A stretch of 40,331 nucleotides of DNA from Pseudolabrys sp. (GTDB lineage: Bacteria; Pseudomonadota; Alphaproteobacteria; Rhizobiales; Xanthobacteraceae): contig JAHCKG010000035.1 in the NCBI GenBank assembly GCA_026125895.1, forward strand, positions 1 to 40,331, given 5' to 3'. Shown here piece by piece: positions 6,687 to 15,718 of the stretch. Each line of letters starts with the position of its first letter. The first letter of the stretch is position 1. The notes beneath the pieces were generated by a model, which saw only the letters and a program-made list of their open reading frames with translations, was not told the DNA's origin and ran no database searches. The position numbers and the translations under genes are program-made.

Positions 6687-9143
6687 ATGCAGACGATTTT
6701 ATTGTGCCTCACGACGCAGCACGACTGGCGCCTGGCAGGCCTCGCGGTCGCCGTCTGTGTTCTCGCCAGCTTCACCGCCATCGCAATTTACCGCAAGGCT
6801 TGTGCCGATAAGGGGCCGGCCCGCTGGTTGTGGCTAGGGGTCGGGGCTGCCGCCTCCGGCTTCGGCATCTGGTCGACCCACTTCATCGCCATGCTGGCTT
6901 ACCTGCCGGGTGTCGATTCCGGATTCGATTTGGGCCCAACGATTGGATCTCTGATTGTCGCGCTTGCTTTCGCCTTTCTCGGGCAGGGCACGGCCCTTGT
7001 CGGTCGCAGCAGATTGGCCTCGCTGGTTGGCGGAGGATTGGCCGGGCTCGGCATTTCGGCGATGCATTACATGGGCATGATGGCCCTCACTGTGCCGGGA
7101 CGGCTCGATTGGTCGGGGGGGCTTATCGCCACCTCATCGGTGTTCGGTGTCCTGCTTGGCGCCGCGGCGCTTTGGGTGGCTAACACCTGGCGCAAGGTTG
7201 AAGGCTTTATCGCCGCAAGCCTGATCTTTGCAGGTGCCGTCCTGACGACCCATTTCCTCGGCATGGCGGCAGCGACGTTCGTGCCTGACCCCACGGTCGC
7301 CATCGAGAATACCGGGCTTACGGCGCCGGCCATGTCGCTCATCATTTCGGCAGGGGCGGCCGTAGTCCTTGCGGCGTGCCTCGTCCTCTCCATCATCGAT
7401 TGGAAAAACCGGGAACGATTGCGCCTTCAGAAAGTCCAGCTCGATACGGCTCTCGGAAGTATCACCCAGGGCATCTGCATGTACGATGCGGACGGCAAGG
7501 TGACGCTCTTCAACGAGCGCTATTCGGAAATTACCGGTGTCCCGCCCGATAAGCTGACGGCGACCGACCTTGTGGACATCGTCCAGCACCCTCGATCGGG
7601 AATACAGGTCGACGATGCCGCGAGCTTCGCGTCGCATGTGGTGGACGCTGCAAAGCAAGGGCGGTCGCTGAATGATGTCCTTCACCGCAAGGACGGCCGT
7701 ATTGTCCGCGCAATCACCCATCCGGTCAGCAGCGGTGGGTGGGTCGTCACGTTGGACGACATTACGGACCGACAGAGGGCGCAGGCCGAGATCGCCCACA
7801 TGGCGCGGCATGATGGATTGACGGGCTTGCCGAACCGGACACTGTTCAACGAGCGCCTTGCGGCGGCGTTGTTGCGTGTATCGAGAGGCGATCGGGTCGG
7901 GGTGTTCCTGATTGACCTCGATCGGTTCAAGCCGATCAATGACACCATGGGCCACTCGGCCGGTGATGCCCTGCTCAAGGAGGTTGCGGCCCGGCTTTCC
8001 TGTTGCCTACGCGAGAGTGACACCGTTGCCCGGTTGGGCGGCGACGAGTTTGCCATTATCCAGGCGGGGAACGGTCTTACGGCGGCGGATACGACAACGC
8101 TGGCCGAACGTCTGATAGAAGCCGTGACTGCCCCGTTCGCGATTAGCGGGCAGGACGTCGGCATTGGCGCGAGTATAGGTATCTCTTTTGCACCGGAGGA
8201 CGGCAATGAGGCCGAGACGCTCCTGCGCAAGGCAGACATCGCGATGTACCGGGCCAAGGCGGATGGGCGGGGTGCTTATCGCTTCTTCGAAGCCGGCATG
8301 GATGCGCAGGCGCACGCGCGCCGGGTGATCGAAACCGAACTTCGCACCGCCTTGGCAAAGGGCGAGTTGGAAATCCACTACCAACCCATCCACGATTCAC
8401 GTACCCGTTGGGTTGTCGCGTTTGAAGCGTTGCTCCGGTGGAATCATCCCCTTCGCGGCCTCTTGATGCCCGACCAGTTCATCTCGATTGCGGAGCAGAC
8501 CGGGCTCATCCGCGACATCGGCGATTGGGTGCTCAAGACAGCCTGCCGAGAGGCGGAGTCTTGGTCCAGGCCGGTCCATATTGCAGTCAACTTGTCCCCA
8601 GTGCAGTTCAGGTCGAGGAGTCTGGTATCGACTGTAAAGGCCGCATTGGCGGAAAGCGGCCTTGCTCCGCAGAGGCTGGAGCTTGAGATCACCGAAGCGG
8701 TGTTGTTGCAGGACAACGAGATGACGCTCGGCATCCTGCACGAGCTGCGAGAAATTGGCGTCCTCATTTCGATGGATGACTTTGGTACAGGTTATTCATC
8801 CCTCGGTTACTTGCGGAGTTTCCCTTTCGACAAGATCAAGATCGACCGCTCTTTCGTGCGCGACATCGCAAGCCGCGCGGATGCGATGGCGATCGTGCGG
8901 GCGGTAACGGGATTGAGCCGCAGCCTGGGCATCCCCACGACTGCTGAAGGTGTTGAGACGTTCGAACAGGCCGAACTTCTCCGGACTGAAGGTTGCACCC
9001 AGGTGCAAGGGTTCTATTTCAGCGAGGGGCGTCCGGCGAAGGAAGTGGAGGACATCCTCGCCGCGGGGAATGCATCGGACGTCTCGGGTGCCGCCGCTGT
9101 AGAGGCCCATCGACGGTCAAGAGCGCGCCGCTTACAGGGGTGA
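6687..9143 (+). CDS. MHYT-PAS-GGDEF-EAL cyclic-di-GMP protein
   Basis: Inner-membrane signalling protein of 818 aa. Residues 1-240 carry seven predicted membrane helices with three MHYT signatures (WSTHFIAM around 62-69, AMHYMGMMA around 125-133, THFLGMAA around 188-195), a proposed copper/redox or gas sensor. A PAS domain follows (~250-360), then GGDEF (~370-535) and EAL (~545-800). The diguanylate cyclase motif G451-GDEF is intact with an RESD product-inhibition site (442-445) five residues before it. The phosphodiesterase side keeps E580-A-L, E670, DDFG (697-700), K718 and E754. Both activities may therefore be present. The ribosome site is AGGA. No neighbour suggests a partner. Confidence 0.95.
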   Translation: MQTILLCLTTQHDWRLAGLAVAVCVLASFTAIAIYRKACADKGPARWLWLGVGAAASGFGIWSTHFIAMLAYLPGVDSGFDLGPTIGSLIVALAFAFLGQGTALVGRSRLASLVGGGLAGLGISAMHYMGMMALTVPGRLDWSGGLIATSSVFGVLLGAAALWVANTWRKVEGFIAASLIFAGAVLTTHFLGMAAATFVPDPTVAIENTGLTAPAMSLIISAGAAVVLAACLVLSIIDWKNRERLRLQKVQLDTALGSITQGICMYDADGKVTLFNERYSEITGVPPDKLTATDLVDIVQHPRSGIQVDDAASFASHVVDAAKQGRSLNDVLHRKDGRIVRAITHPVSSGGWVVTLDDITDRQRAQAEIAHMARHDGLTGLPNRTLFNERLAAALLRVSRGDRVGVFLIDLDRFKPINDTMGHSAGDALLKEVAARLSCCLRESDTVARLGGDEFAIIQAGNGLTAADTTTLAERLIEAVTAPFAISGQDVGIGASIGISFAPEDGNEAETLLRKADIAMYRAKADGRGAYRFFEAGMDAQAHARRVIETELRTALAKGELEIHYQPIHDSRTRWVVAFEALLRWNHPLRGLLMPDQFISIAEQTGLIRDIGDWVLKTACREAESWSRPVHIAVNLSPVQFRSRSLVSTVKAALAESGLAPQRLELEITEAVLLQDNEMTLGILHELREIGVLISMDDFGTGYSSLGYLRSFPFDKIKIDRSFVRDIASRADAMAIVRAVTGLSRSLGIPTTAEGVETFEQAELLRTEGCTQVQGFYFSEGRPAKEVEDILAAGNASDVSGAAAVEAHRRSRARRLQG

Positions 9144-9197
9144 AATTCCGGAGCGTAATGTCTTGGAAAGGGGCAACTTTCCTTACGGCACGCTCGA

Positions 9198-9368
9198 TCA
9201 CGAGTTTCCGCTGTCCTTAAATTTACGCCAAAGACCACGAACGGCGACGAATTTGTCTTCGGTGGCCTCTTGCGCGTGAAGGAATGTTCGGACTTCGCCC
9301 CACGATTTGACGTCGGGCATGTCCTTCAGCAGCTCGGCGATCGCGGCCGGCTTCTTTTGCTTTGCCAT
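9198..9368 (-). CDS. Small hypothetical protein
   Basis: Protein of 56 aa from ATG 9368; GTG 9386 would add six residues, and neither start has a convincing ribosome site. It begins MAKQKKPAAIAELLKDMPDV and continues KSWGEVRTFLHAQEA, with a basic end (VRGLWRKFKDSGNS). The helix-rich, lysine-rich composition looks coding. I do not recognise the family. It converges on the cyclic-di-GMP gene. Confidence 0.45.
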   Translation of the reverse strand: MAKQKKPAAIAELLKDMPDVKSWGEVRTFLHAQEATEDKFVAVRGLWRKFKDSGNS

Positions 9369-9386
9369 AAAAGCGCGGAATTTCAC

Positions 9387-9866
9387 CGTACCGCTATAGC
9401 TTTTCTCCTAGTGCCTTACAAGAAGGCGGGTCGAGAACGGCGTTGCAAGCGTTCGAGCCTTGCGGTCGTGGCGTCGTTACGGGCGTTGAAAAGCGGTGCT
9501 AGAACCGGCTTCATCTTTGGTCTCAGCCAGTGGACTGCGTTCGCCAAGGTCGCCAGTGCGTAGGATCGACTGCAAGGCCCTGGCCAGTGAGTGCGTTAAT
9601 CCAACCGCCGCTCGCTTTACGACATTGAAGCCGGTCGAAAAGTCTTAGGAGCGCTGCCCCCTCGTGCGTAAGCCGTTTCCCAACCTTCTGCACTGTGCTC
9701 GTGCCCCCACCGGGGGCTTCTCGGCTGGCACTCGCCACGCCTGCGCTTCGCCGGAGAGGAACTGCGCCTGCGGACCGACATGGTGCAGACGGTGTTGAAG
9801 CGGACGATTGAGCATCGGTCTCGACTCGATCACTAGAAACGTGCCCCCCCTTTTCGCGTCGGACGA
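9387..9866. other. Long intergenic stretch without a supported gene
   Basis: About 480 bp. Minus-strand frames give short pieces such as GKRLTHEGAALLRLF that look vaguely like winged-helix regulators, but they are interrupted and have no start signals. The composition and the neighbouring recombinase suggest decayed island DNA. Confidence 0.5.
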
Positions 9867-10808
9867 TTAGGGCGTCGGAGCTGGATCGGTCGTTTCGAGC
9901 GATCGAGCGTTTTTCTTTACCAGCTCCAGGCGTAGCGGAGATATTCCAAACCGCTTTCGAGCTCGCCGCACGCCGTATCGCTTCTTGCCGTAGCTTTCTG
10001 TCGCTGTCCTTGTCGATTTATGATTGATGAGAACCGAGATTTCCTCCTTGCGGTATCCACTTGCCTTCATGTTCGAAATTGCGACGTGGCGAAATACGTA
10101 AAGGCTGAGCGGCCGGATTTTGACCCTGCGGGATGCGTCGCGGATGCGTTTATACATGACGTCTTCCAGTATTTTTTTATTGCCGTAGTGCTCAATCCAA
10201 TGATTGGTTTCGATGATCCAGGCTCCCAGTTTTTGGAGCACAGCGGGGCTGTATTCGTTTAGATGAACCTCGCAACGATCGCATAGGCCTCGGCCTTGTG
10301 TATGTTTTGCGGCGCCTGCGCTGAGGCAGGTGCCATCGAGGCGGAGATCCAAAAGTTCTGTAGGCCGCCAACCGATTCGCGTTGCGACCGTCACGTAGCC
10401 CGCGATCCAACGGTCGAATGGGTCTTTACTGACCCGCAGATGACGCTCCAGGCGCCTGATGTCGGTCAGCTTGGCAGACTTGCGCGGCCTAAAACGCGGG
10501 CGACCTGGCTCCGGACGGGCATTTTGCAATCGGTCGATGGCCATGTCTGCTGCGCGAGGATCGACAAGTTCGCAGGCGCCGAGCGGCCGGACCAATTGCA
10601 GGAGTGCTGCAGATAGCTGTCGTGTGTAGGCCGGCGACCAGCGGCCGGTCTGCCCTAGGAACCAGTCTGCGCAGGCCAAACAGCGTTCTGGGTACTCGAT
10701 GCTTGCGTCATCGGCCGGGCACTCCCGCGAGTACTGGGCGATCAAATTGCGGGCCAGTTCGTGATAGCGATCATAGGTCCGATCGGTCTTCTCGTGCAGC
10801 TTCATCAT
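9867..10808 (-). CDS. Tyrosine recombinase-like protein with unusual active site
   Basis: Protein of 313 aa from ATG 10808, chosen for GGAGAGAAG just upstream; longer frames are possible but carry no ribosome site. The C-terminal half (~115-290) has the phage-integrase fold: Arg I at R148 (IGWRPTELLDLRLD), the second box at LYVFRHVAISNM, H263 in LINHKSTRTAT, and the nucleophile candidate Y273. In the second box the usual H-x-x-R reads Y237-x-x-R240, so the first histidine is replaced by tyrosine. Two CxxC-like cysteine pairs occur (C43/C46, C176/C179). The gene lies 580 bp off the 3' end of tRNA-Gln, as an island integrase would. Two operator-like repeats precede it. Confidence 0.75.
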   Translation of the reverse strand: MMKLHEKTDRTYDRYHELARNLIAQYSRECPADDASIEYPERCLACADWFLGQTGRWSPAYTRQLSAALLQLVRPLGACELVDPRAADMAIDRLQNARPEPGRPRFRPRKSAKLTDIRRLERHLRVSKDPFDRWIAGYVTVATRIGWRPTELLDLRLDGTCLSAGAAKHTQGRGLCDRCEVHLNEYSPAVLQKLGAWIIETNHWIEHYGNKKILEDVMYKRIRDASRRVKIRPLSLYVFRHVAISNMKASGYRKEEISVLINHKSTRTATESYGKKRYGVRRARKRFGISPLRLELVKKNARSLETTDPAPTP

Positions 10809-10821
10809 CGTCTTCTCTCCG

Positions 10822-10855
10822 CGTTGGTCAACCTCGCGGTCGACGTTGGTCAACC
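10822..10855. promoter_or_regulatory. Tandem CGTTGGTCAACC operator-like repeats
   Basis: CGTTGGTCAACC occurs at 10822-10833 and 10844-10855, exactly 22 bp (about two helical turns) apart. Each contains the palindrome GTTG-GT-CAAC. They lie directly upstream of the recombinase ribosome site, so they may bind a dimeric regulator on the promoter or leader. Confidence 0.55.
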
Positions 10856-10904
10856 GGGTCGCTGGCATGAAGAAACATGCCGGCTTGAAAGTGCAAAATT
10901 CCAA

Positions 10905-11390
10905 GCGATGGACTTTTAGGGGACGGCAAACGATGGAGACGACGATGCCATTAGTTGCTTACGGCCAGCATAGAGAGGCTGGCGGAAGCGTAGAGGAAGG
11001 CGCGTAACGCGCTTTGTACGGATCTGGCGGAGGCGGCGGTGGGGCGGAAGGACTGGAGCGGTGTCCTGCGCGGCAAGGCCGACGTTGCGGCTCTGGTCGA
11101 GACTATCGACGGCCAGCTGCGACACCCGGCCTTCGTGTCGCAGATCCATGCCAGGGCCGACCGGGGCCGGGGCGTGTCCAGGCCGCCAGGACGTCTACGC
11201 AAGGTTGCGAAACGCCCTGTAGCGGGCGCGGTCAGGGTTAAGGAAGCGGCTCTGGAGGCCGGAGCGTCGGCGGGCGCCCGAGGCGCCGCGGCCGCGCGTG
11301 GTCCACAACCGTGGCCCAGAGTGGGCGCCAGGGGCGCGGCCCGGACGACGAAATGCTCGATTTTGCGGGCTGTTGAGGGGCGACGCGAAC
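10905..11390. other. Intergenic stretch with possible decayed coding remnant
   Basis: Plus-strand frames from ~10960 to ~11170 read ASIERLAEA, a stop, then RKARNALCTDLAEAAVGRK, DWSGVLRGKADVAALVETID, GQLRHPAFVSQIHARAD, which has the helical, charged look of real protein but is broken by a stop and lacks a start. No family recognised. The rest up to the tRNA gene is GC-rich and shows nothing. Confidence 0.35.
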
Positions 11391-11464
11391 TGGCTGGGGA
11401 ACTAGGATTCGAACCTAGACAAACAGAGTCAGAGTCTGTTGTGCTACCGTTACACCATTCCCCA
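11391..11464 (-). tRNA. tRNA-Gln (anticodon CTG)
   Basis: Complete cloverleaf on the minus strand. The acceptor arms TGGGGAA (from 11464) and TTCCCCA pair fully; the D-arm region GGTGTAACGGTAGCAC, the anticodon stem ACAGA/TCTGT around loop CTCTGAC with anticodon CTG, and the T-arm CTAGGTTCGAATCCTAG are all present. The discriminator is G and CCA is encoded (11393-11391). tRNA 3' ends are common island attachment sites, and a recombinase gene lies downstream. Confidence 0.97.
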
Positions 11465-11623
11465 GCAGGGGCCGGCAGGGCCGTTGAAGAGGCCGCCGGG
11501 ATGAGCTGCGAAACCCGTGACCGGGGCCGTCGCGCCGGGCCATCACATGGGGCAATTCGGCCGATTTGACAAGCCCCCGAGGCCGCGATTTGCCGTCGTC
11601 CTTAGATTAATGTTTCCAGCGGC

Positions 11624-12871
11624 TTAGGCCTCCGGCCGCGGCCGTTTCGGCGCCGTGGTGACGGTGAACACCGCCAGAAGCGCGGCCAGCGCCACGCCGA
11701 TGAACACCCAGCGCGGCTGCCCGGCGTCCATCAGCGCGCCGAACAGCATCGGCGCGACGATGCCGCCGAGATTGAAGCCGGTGGTGACGAAGCCGAACAC
11801 CCGGCCGAAGGCGCCGGGCGGCGTCGCCTCGCGCACGATCATGTCCCGCGACGGCGCGATGACGCCGGTGAAGAAGCCGAAGGCCGACATCACCACGATC
11901 AGCAGCACCGTATGCAGGTTGAAGGCCGCGATCAGCGCCGCGGTCGCCGCGATGCCGGCGAGGCCGATGCCGGCGACGGTGCCGTGCAGCGCCGTGCGGG
12001 TGACGACGAGGCCGCCGGCGAGGACGCCGATGGCGGTGAACGTCAACAGGCAGGTGAGGGCCGTGTTGCCGATCTCGACCGGCGTGCCGAATAGCGCGCC
12101 GAGCGCCACCACCGCATAATTGTTCATGCCGCCGTTCATCACCGCGAGCAGCACGAAGAAGAACAGATTGAGCAGGATGGCCGGAGTCATCAGCATGGCC
12201 ATGCCGCCCGGCGCGTCGCCGTTCTTGCCGGCGGCGTTGTCGCCGGTCTGGGGCAATGGTTTGGCGCCCTCGCGCGGCGCCGGATCGCGCACCATCAGCA
12301 CCAGAGCAGCGATGACGAGGCCCATGACGCCGGCGCCGATGAAGGCGCCGCGCCAGCCCCACACCGCCTGCATCATCAGCAGCGTCGGCGGCGCCACCGC
12401 CGAGCCGAGCATGCCGCCGAAGGTGTGCAGGGAGAAGGCCTGGCCGATGCGCTGCTCGCGCACATGCTGCGACAACAGCGCGTAATCGGCCGGGTGATAG
12501 ACGGTGTTGCCGATGCCGGCGACGGCGAACATCGCTACCAGGAACCAGAACGAATCGACGAAACCGGCGAGCAGAAAGGCGACGCCGCCGAGCAGCAGCC
12601 CCCAAAACAGCGACACGCGCGCCCCAATGCGGTCGATCAGGAACCCGGCCGGCGTCTGCAACGCCGCCGACACGACGTTGAAGGTGGCGATGGCGAAACC
12701 GATCTCGGTGTAGCTGACGCCGTAATCGGCGCGCACGAAGGGCAGCAGCGGCGCCAGGATGATGATGTAGTAATGCGACACGAAATGCGCGGCGCACACC
12801 GCCGCGATCAGGCGCGTCGGTGACGAGGGCGCAGCGCGCGGCGCCAGCGGCGCTTCGGTCAATTGAGTCAT
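11624..12871 (-). CDS. MFS transporter (Fsr/fosmidomycin-resistance-like)
   Basis: Inner-membrane major facilitator protein of 415 aa with about 12 predicted helices. After an ~18-residue polar N-terminus come AAHFVSHYYIIILAPLLPFV, the loop 2-3 motif DRIGARVSLFWG, and GIGNTVYHPADYALLS, a signature shared with Fsr-type transporters. The middle cytoplasmic loop (DPAPREGAKPLPQTGDN...) separates the two six-helix halves. Substrate unknown. It stands alone: the tRNA-Gln gene lies downstream and a repeat element upstream. Confidence 0.88.
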   Translation of the reverse strand: MTQLTEAPLAPRAAPSSPTRLIAAVCAAHFVSHYYIIILAPLLPFVRADYGVSYTEIGFAIATFNVVSAALQTPAGFLIDRIGARVSLFWGLLLGGVAFLLAGFVDSFWFLVAMFAVAGIGNTVYHPADYALLSQHVREQRIGQAFSLHTFGGMLGSAVAPPTLLMMQAVWGWRGAFIGAGVMGLVIAALVLMVRDPAPREGAKPLPQTGDNAAGKNGDAPGGMAMLMTPAILLNLFFFVLLAVMNGGMNNYAVVALGALFGTPVEIGNTALTCLLTFTAIGVLAGGLVVTRTALHGTVAGIGLAGIAATAALIAAFNLHTVLLIVVMSAFGFFTGVIAPSRDMIVREATPPGAFGRVFGFVTTGFNLGGIVAPMLFGALMDAGQPRWVFIGVALAALLAVFTVTTAPKRPRPEA

Positions 12872-12980
12872 CAGGCGTTTCCCGGCAGCAGCCCTGACTT
12901 ATCGCGGCCCGGCGGGCCGATCCAGCGCATTTCGGGCAGGGTGGGTATGTGAGGCATGGTCCGGGCGCGCCAACCTCCGC

Positions 12981-13122
12981 CGTCATCCCGGGCGAGCGCC
13001 AGCGAGACCCGGGACCCAGGGCCCCTGATCGAAGCCGTATCGTGAGGCGGTGGCTATGGGTCCCCGCTCATAGGCGTTCTGAAAGAACGCCGTTCTTCGA
13101 ACGGCTATGCGCGGGGACGACC
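12981..13122. repeat. Rhizobial palindromic intergenic repeat
   Basis: About 140 bp opening with CGTCATCCCGGGCGAGCGCC and closing with GCGGGGACGACC, with GGGTCCC-type arms and an internal hairpin (AACGCCGTTCTTCGAACGG region). It belongs to the family of mosaic palindromic elements with CGTCATCCC ends that is frequent between genes in Bradyrhizobium relatives. It fills most of the gap between the MFS gene and the hydroxylase gene. Confidence 0.7.
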
Positions 13123-13152
13123 GGTTCTGCTTGCGCCGCCGGCTTTGCCGCC

Positions 13153-15519
13153 TTACGCCGCCGGCTTTGCCGCCTTGGCCTTCTCGATCGCTTCCCAGAT
13201 CTTCGATGCCGTCATCGGCATCTCCAGGTTCTTGATGCCGTATTCCGACAGCGCATCGATCACGGCATTGGCGACCGCGGGCAGGCCGCCCGAAGTGCCG
13301 GCTTCGCCGCAGCCCTTGGCGCCGATCGGATTGGACTTGGTCGGCACCGGACGGTTATCGACCTGGATCATCGGCGCGTCATGGGCGCGCGGCATGGCGT
13401 AATCCATGAACGAGCCGGTGACGAGCTGGCCGGCATCGTCGTAGACGACGCCTTCGAGCAGCACCTGGCCGAGACCCTGGACGATGCCGCCCTGCACCTG
13501 GCCTTCGACCAGCAGCGGGTTCACCACCGTGCCGAAATCGTTGACCGCGTTGTACTTCACAACGCGCGTAAGACCGGTGTCGATTTCGATTTCGATTTCG
13601 GTGACGTGCACGCCGTTCGGGTAGGTGCCCGGCACCGGCTCGGTGACGTGGCTGACGTCGAGCGTCGCCGGCACGCCGTCCGGCAGCTTGACGCTGCCGC
13701 TGCGCAGCTTCTCGGCGAGCTGCATGATGCCGATCGAATGATCGGTGCCGGCGACGCGGAAGGTGCCGGTGGCGAACTCGATGTCGCCCGCCGAAGCTTC
13801 CAGCACATGCGCGGCGATCTGCTTGCCGTTCTCGATCACCTTGTCGGAGGCCTCCGACACCGCGGTGCCCGACAGCATCGCCGAGCGCGAGCCGCCCGAG
13901 CCGCCGCCGGTGACGAGCTGGTCGCTGTCGCCCTGCAGCAGCTTGATCTTGTCGAACGGGATGCCGAGCTTGCCGCTCAGCACCTGCGCGAATGTCGACC
14001 AGTGGCCCTGGCCGTAATCGAGCGTGCCGGTGACGATGGTCACGGTGCCGTCGGCGTTGAAGCGGATGCCGCCCATCTCCTGCGTCATCGCCGCCGTGGT
14101 TTCGACGTAGCAGGCGACGCCGAGGCCGCGCAGCTTGCCGGCCTTCTTCGAAGCGCGCTTGCGCGCGTTGAAGCCCTTGACGTCGGCGACATCGAGCGCC
14201 TGCTTGAACAGGCCCGGGAAGTCGCCGCAGTCATAAGTGGTGCCGGCCGGCGTCGCGTACGGCATGTCTTTCGGCTTGATGAAGTTGCGGCGGCGCAATT
14301 CGAAACGGTCGATGCCGAGCTCCAGCGCGGCGACGTCCATGCAGCGCTCGATCGACAACGCGCCTTCGGGACGGCCGGCGCCGCGATAGGCCGAGACGAT
14401 GGTCGTGTTCGAATACACGCACTTGGTCGACACCTCGAGCAGCGGCGTCTTGTACATGCTGATGATGTTCTTGGTGACGTTGAGCGTCGGCAGCATCGGG
14501 CCGAAATTGGCGCAATAGGCGCCCAGATTGCCGTAGCCCGTCAGGCGCACCGCCTGGATGATGCCGTCCTTGTCGAAGCCGACTTCGACATTCATGTCGT
14601 AGTCGCGGCCCTGATGATCGGAGACGAACGAGCCGGAGCGGTCGTCGGTCCATTTCACCGGACGGCCGAGCGCTTTCGATGCGTGCAGGATGCAGACATA
14701 TTCCGGATAGGGCGTCGCCTTCATGCCGAACGAGCCGCCGACATTGCCGGTCAGCACACGAATCTTCTCCGCCGGCGCCTTGAGGATGTCCTTCAGCAGA
14801 TTCTTCATGCCGAAGACGCCCTGGCTCGACGAGTGCAGCGTCCAGCGTTCGTCCTTGGCGTCGTAGTCGCCGATCGCCGAGCGCGGCTCCATCGGCGCCA
14901 CCATGAGGCGCTGGTTGATCAGCGGCAGATTAACGACATGCGCGGAGTTCTTCAGCGCCGCCTCGACCTTGTCGTGGTCGCCGTGCTGGAAGTGGATGGC
15001 GATGTTGTTGGGGATCTCGTCGTAGAGCTGCGGCGCGCCGGCCTTGGCGGCGTCGCGCGCGGAGACGACGGCGGGCAGGGGCTCGATGTCGAGCGAGACG
15101 GACTCGGCGGCGTCCTTGGCCTGGGCCAAGGTCTCGGCGATCACGCAGGCGACCGGGTCGCCGACGAAGCGCACCTTGTCGGTCGCGAGTGCGGGACGCG
15201 GCTGGAACTTGATCGGTGAGCCATCGCGGCTCTTGATCGGCAGGAAGCACTTGAGACCGTTGTAGTCGGTGAGGTCGGCGCCGGTCAGCACCGCGAGCAC
15301 GCCAGGCATGCCCTTGGCGGCCTCGGTGTCGATGCCGCGGATGATGCCGTGCGGCTCCGAGGAGCGGACCATCCAGGCATAGGCCTGTTTCGGCAGGCTG
15401 ATGTCGTCATTGTAGCGGCCCTGGCCCTGGACGAGGACCGGGTCCTCCCGGCGGGTGACCGGCTGGCCAATGCCGAATTTGGTCAAGGAGAGGGCGGTCT
15501 CGGTCGTTCTATCGTCCAT
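13153..15519 (-). CDS. Xanthine dehydrogenase family molybdopterin-binding subunit (form II CoxL-like)
   Basis: Catalytic large subunit of 788 aa of the molybdenum hydroxylase family (aldehyde oxidase/xanthine dehydrogenase/CO dehydrogenase-like). N-terminal region ~10-165 is the a/b hammerhead domain (GQPVTRREDPVLVQGQGRY); the molybdopterin-binding part follows. Motifs are VGGSFGMK (260-267), AYRGAGRPEG (377-386), and GCGEAGTSGG with catalytic E739. AYRGAGR rather than VAYRCSFR marks the form II type, so true CO oxidation is unlikely. It needs FAD and 2Fe2S partner subunits, but neither lies next to it. The start ATG 15519 has only a weak ribosome site. Substrate unknown. Confidence 0.92.
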   Translation of the reverse strand: MDDRTTETALSLTKFGIGQPVTRREDPVLVQGQGRYNDDISLPKQAYAWMVRSSEPHGIIRGIDTEAAKGMPGVLAVLTGADLTDYNGLKCFLPIKSRDGSPIKFQPRPALATDKVRFVGDPVACVIAETLAQAKDAAESVSLDIEPLPAVVSARDAAKAGAPQLYDEIPNNIAIHFQHGDHDKVEAALKNSAHVVNLPLINQRLMVAPMEPRSAIGDYDAKDERWTLHSSSQGVFGMKNLLKDILKAPAEKIRVLTGNVGGSFGMKATPYPEYVCILHASKALGRPVKWTDDRSGSFVSDHQGRDYDMNVEVGFDKDGIIQAVRLTGYGNLGAYCANFGPMLPTLNVTKNIISMYKTPLLEVSTKCVYSNTTIVSAYRGAGRPEGALSIERCMDVAALELGIDRFELRRRNFIKPKDMPYATPAGTTYDCGDFPGLFKQALDVADVKGFNARKRASKKAGKLRGLGVACYVETTAAMTQEMGGIRFNADGTVTIVTGTLDYGQGHWSTFAQVLSGKLGIPFDKIKLLQGDSDQLVTGGGSGGSRSAMLSGTAVSEASDKVIENGKQIAAHVLEASAGDIEFATGTFRVAGTDHSIGIMQLAEKLRSGSVKLPDGVPATLDVSHVTEPVPGTYPNGVHVTEIEIEIDTGLTRVVKYNAVNDFGTVVNPLLVEGQVQGGIVQGLGQVLLEGVVYDDAGQLVTGSFMDYAMPRAHDAPMIQVDNRPVPTKSNPIGAKGCGEAGTSGGLPAVANAVIDALSEYGIKNLEMPMTASKIWEAIEKAKAAKPAA

Positions 15520-15718
15520 GTCGGGGGGCTTCTGCGCTGGAGGCGGAGGAAATGCCCTGATGAGATAGTCTACCGCGCCCGCTTCGACAACCGTCCGGCC
15601 GGAACCTCAGGGTTGCGCCCCCGACTGACGCTGTTACACTTTTCGGGACAAGTGAAACATTTGCCGTTCGCCCGCGGGGCTCAGGCAAGTCGGGCGGGGC
15701 GGCCGAGAGGTTGGGAAA

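Noticed and set aside
9523-9738. Minus-strand frame with KRLTHEGAALLRLF, like a winged-helix regulator fragment
   Set aside because: Only a short stretch looks like a regulator; no start signal, no flanking domain.
11039-11569. 176-codon frame running through the tRNA-Gln gene
   Set aside because: It crosses a complete tRNA and turns into low-complexity Arg/Gly/Ala sequence; at most its first ~45 codons could be an old remnant.
12949-15219. 756-codon open frame on the plus strand
   Set aside because: It lies antisense to the hydroxylase large subunit and reads as Arg/Asp/Ala/His-rich sequence; it is a GC-driven shadow of the real gene.
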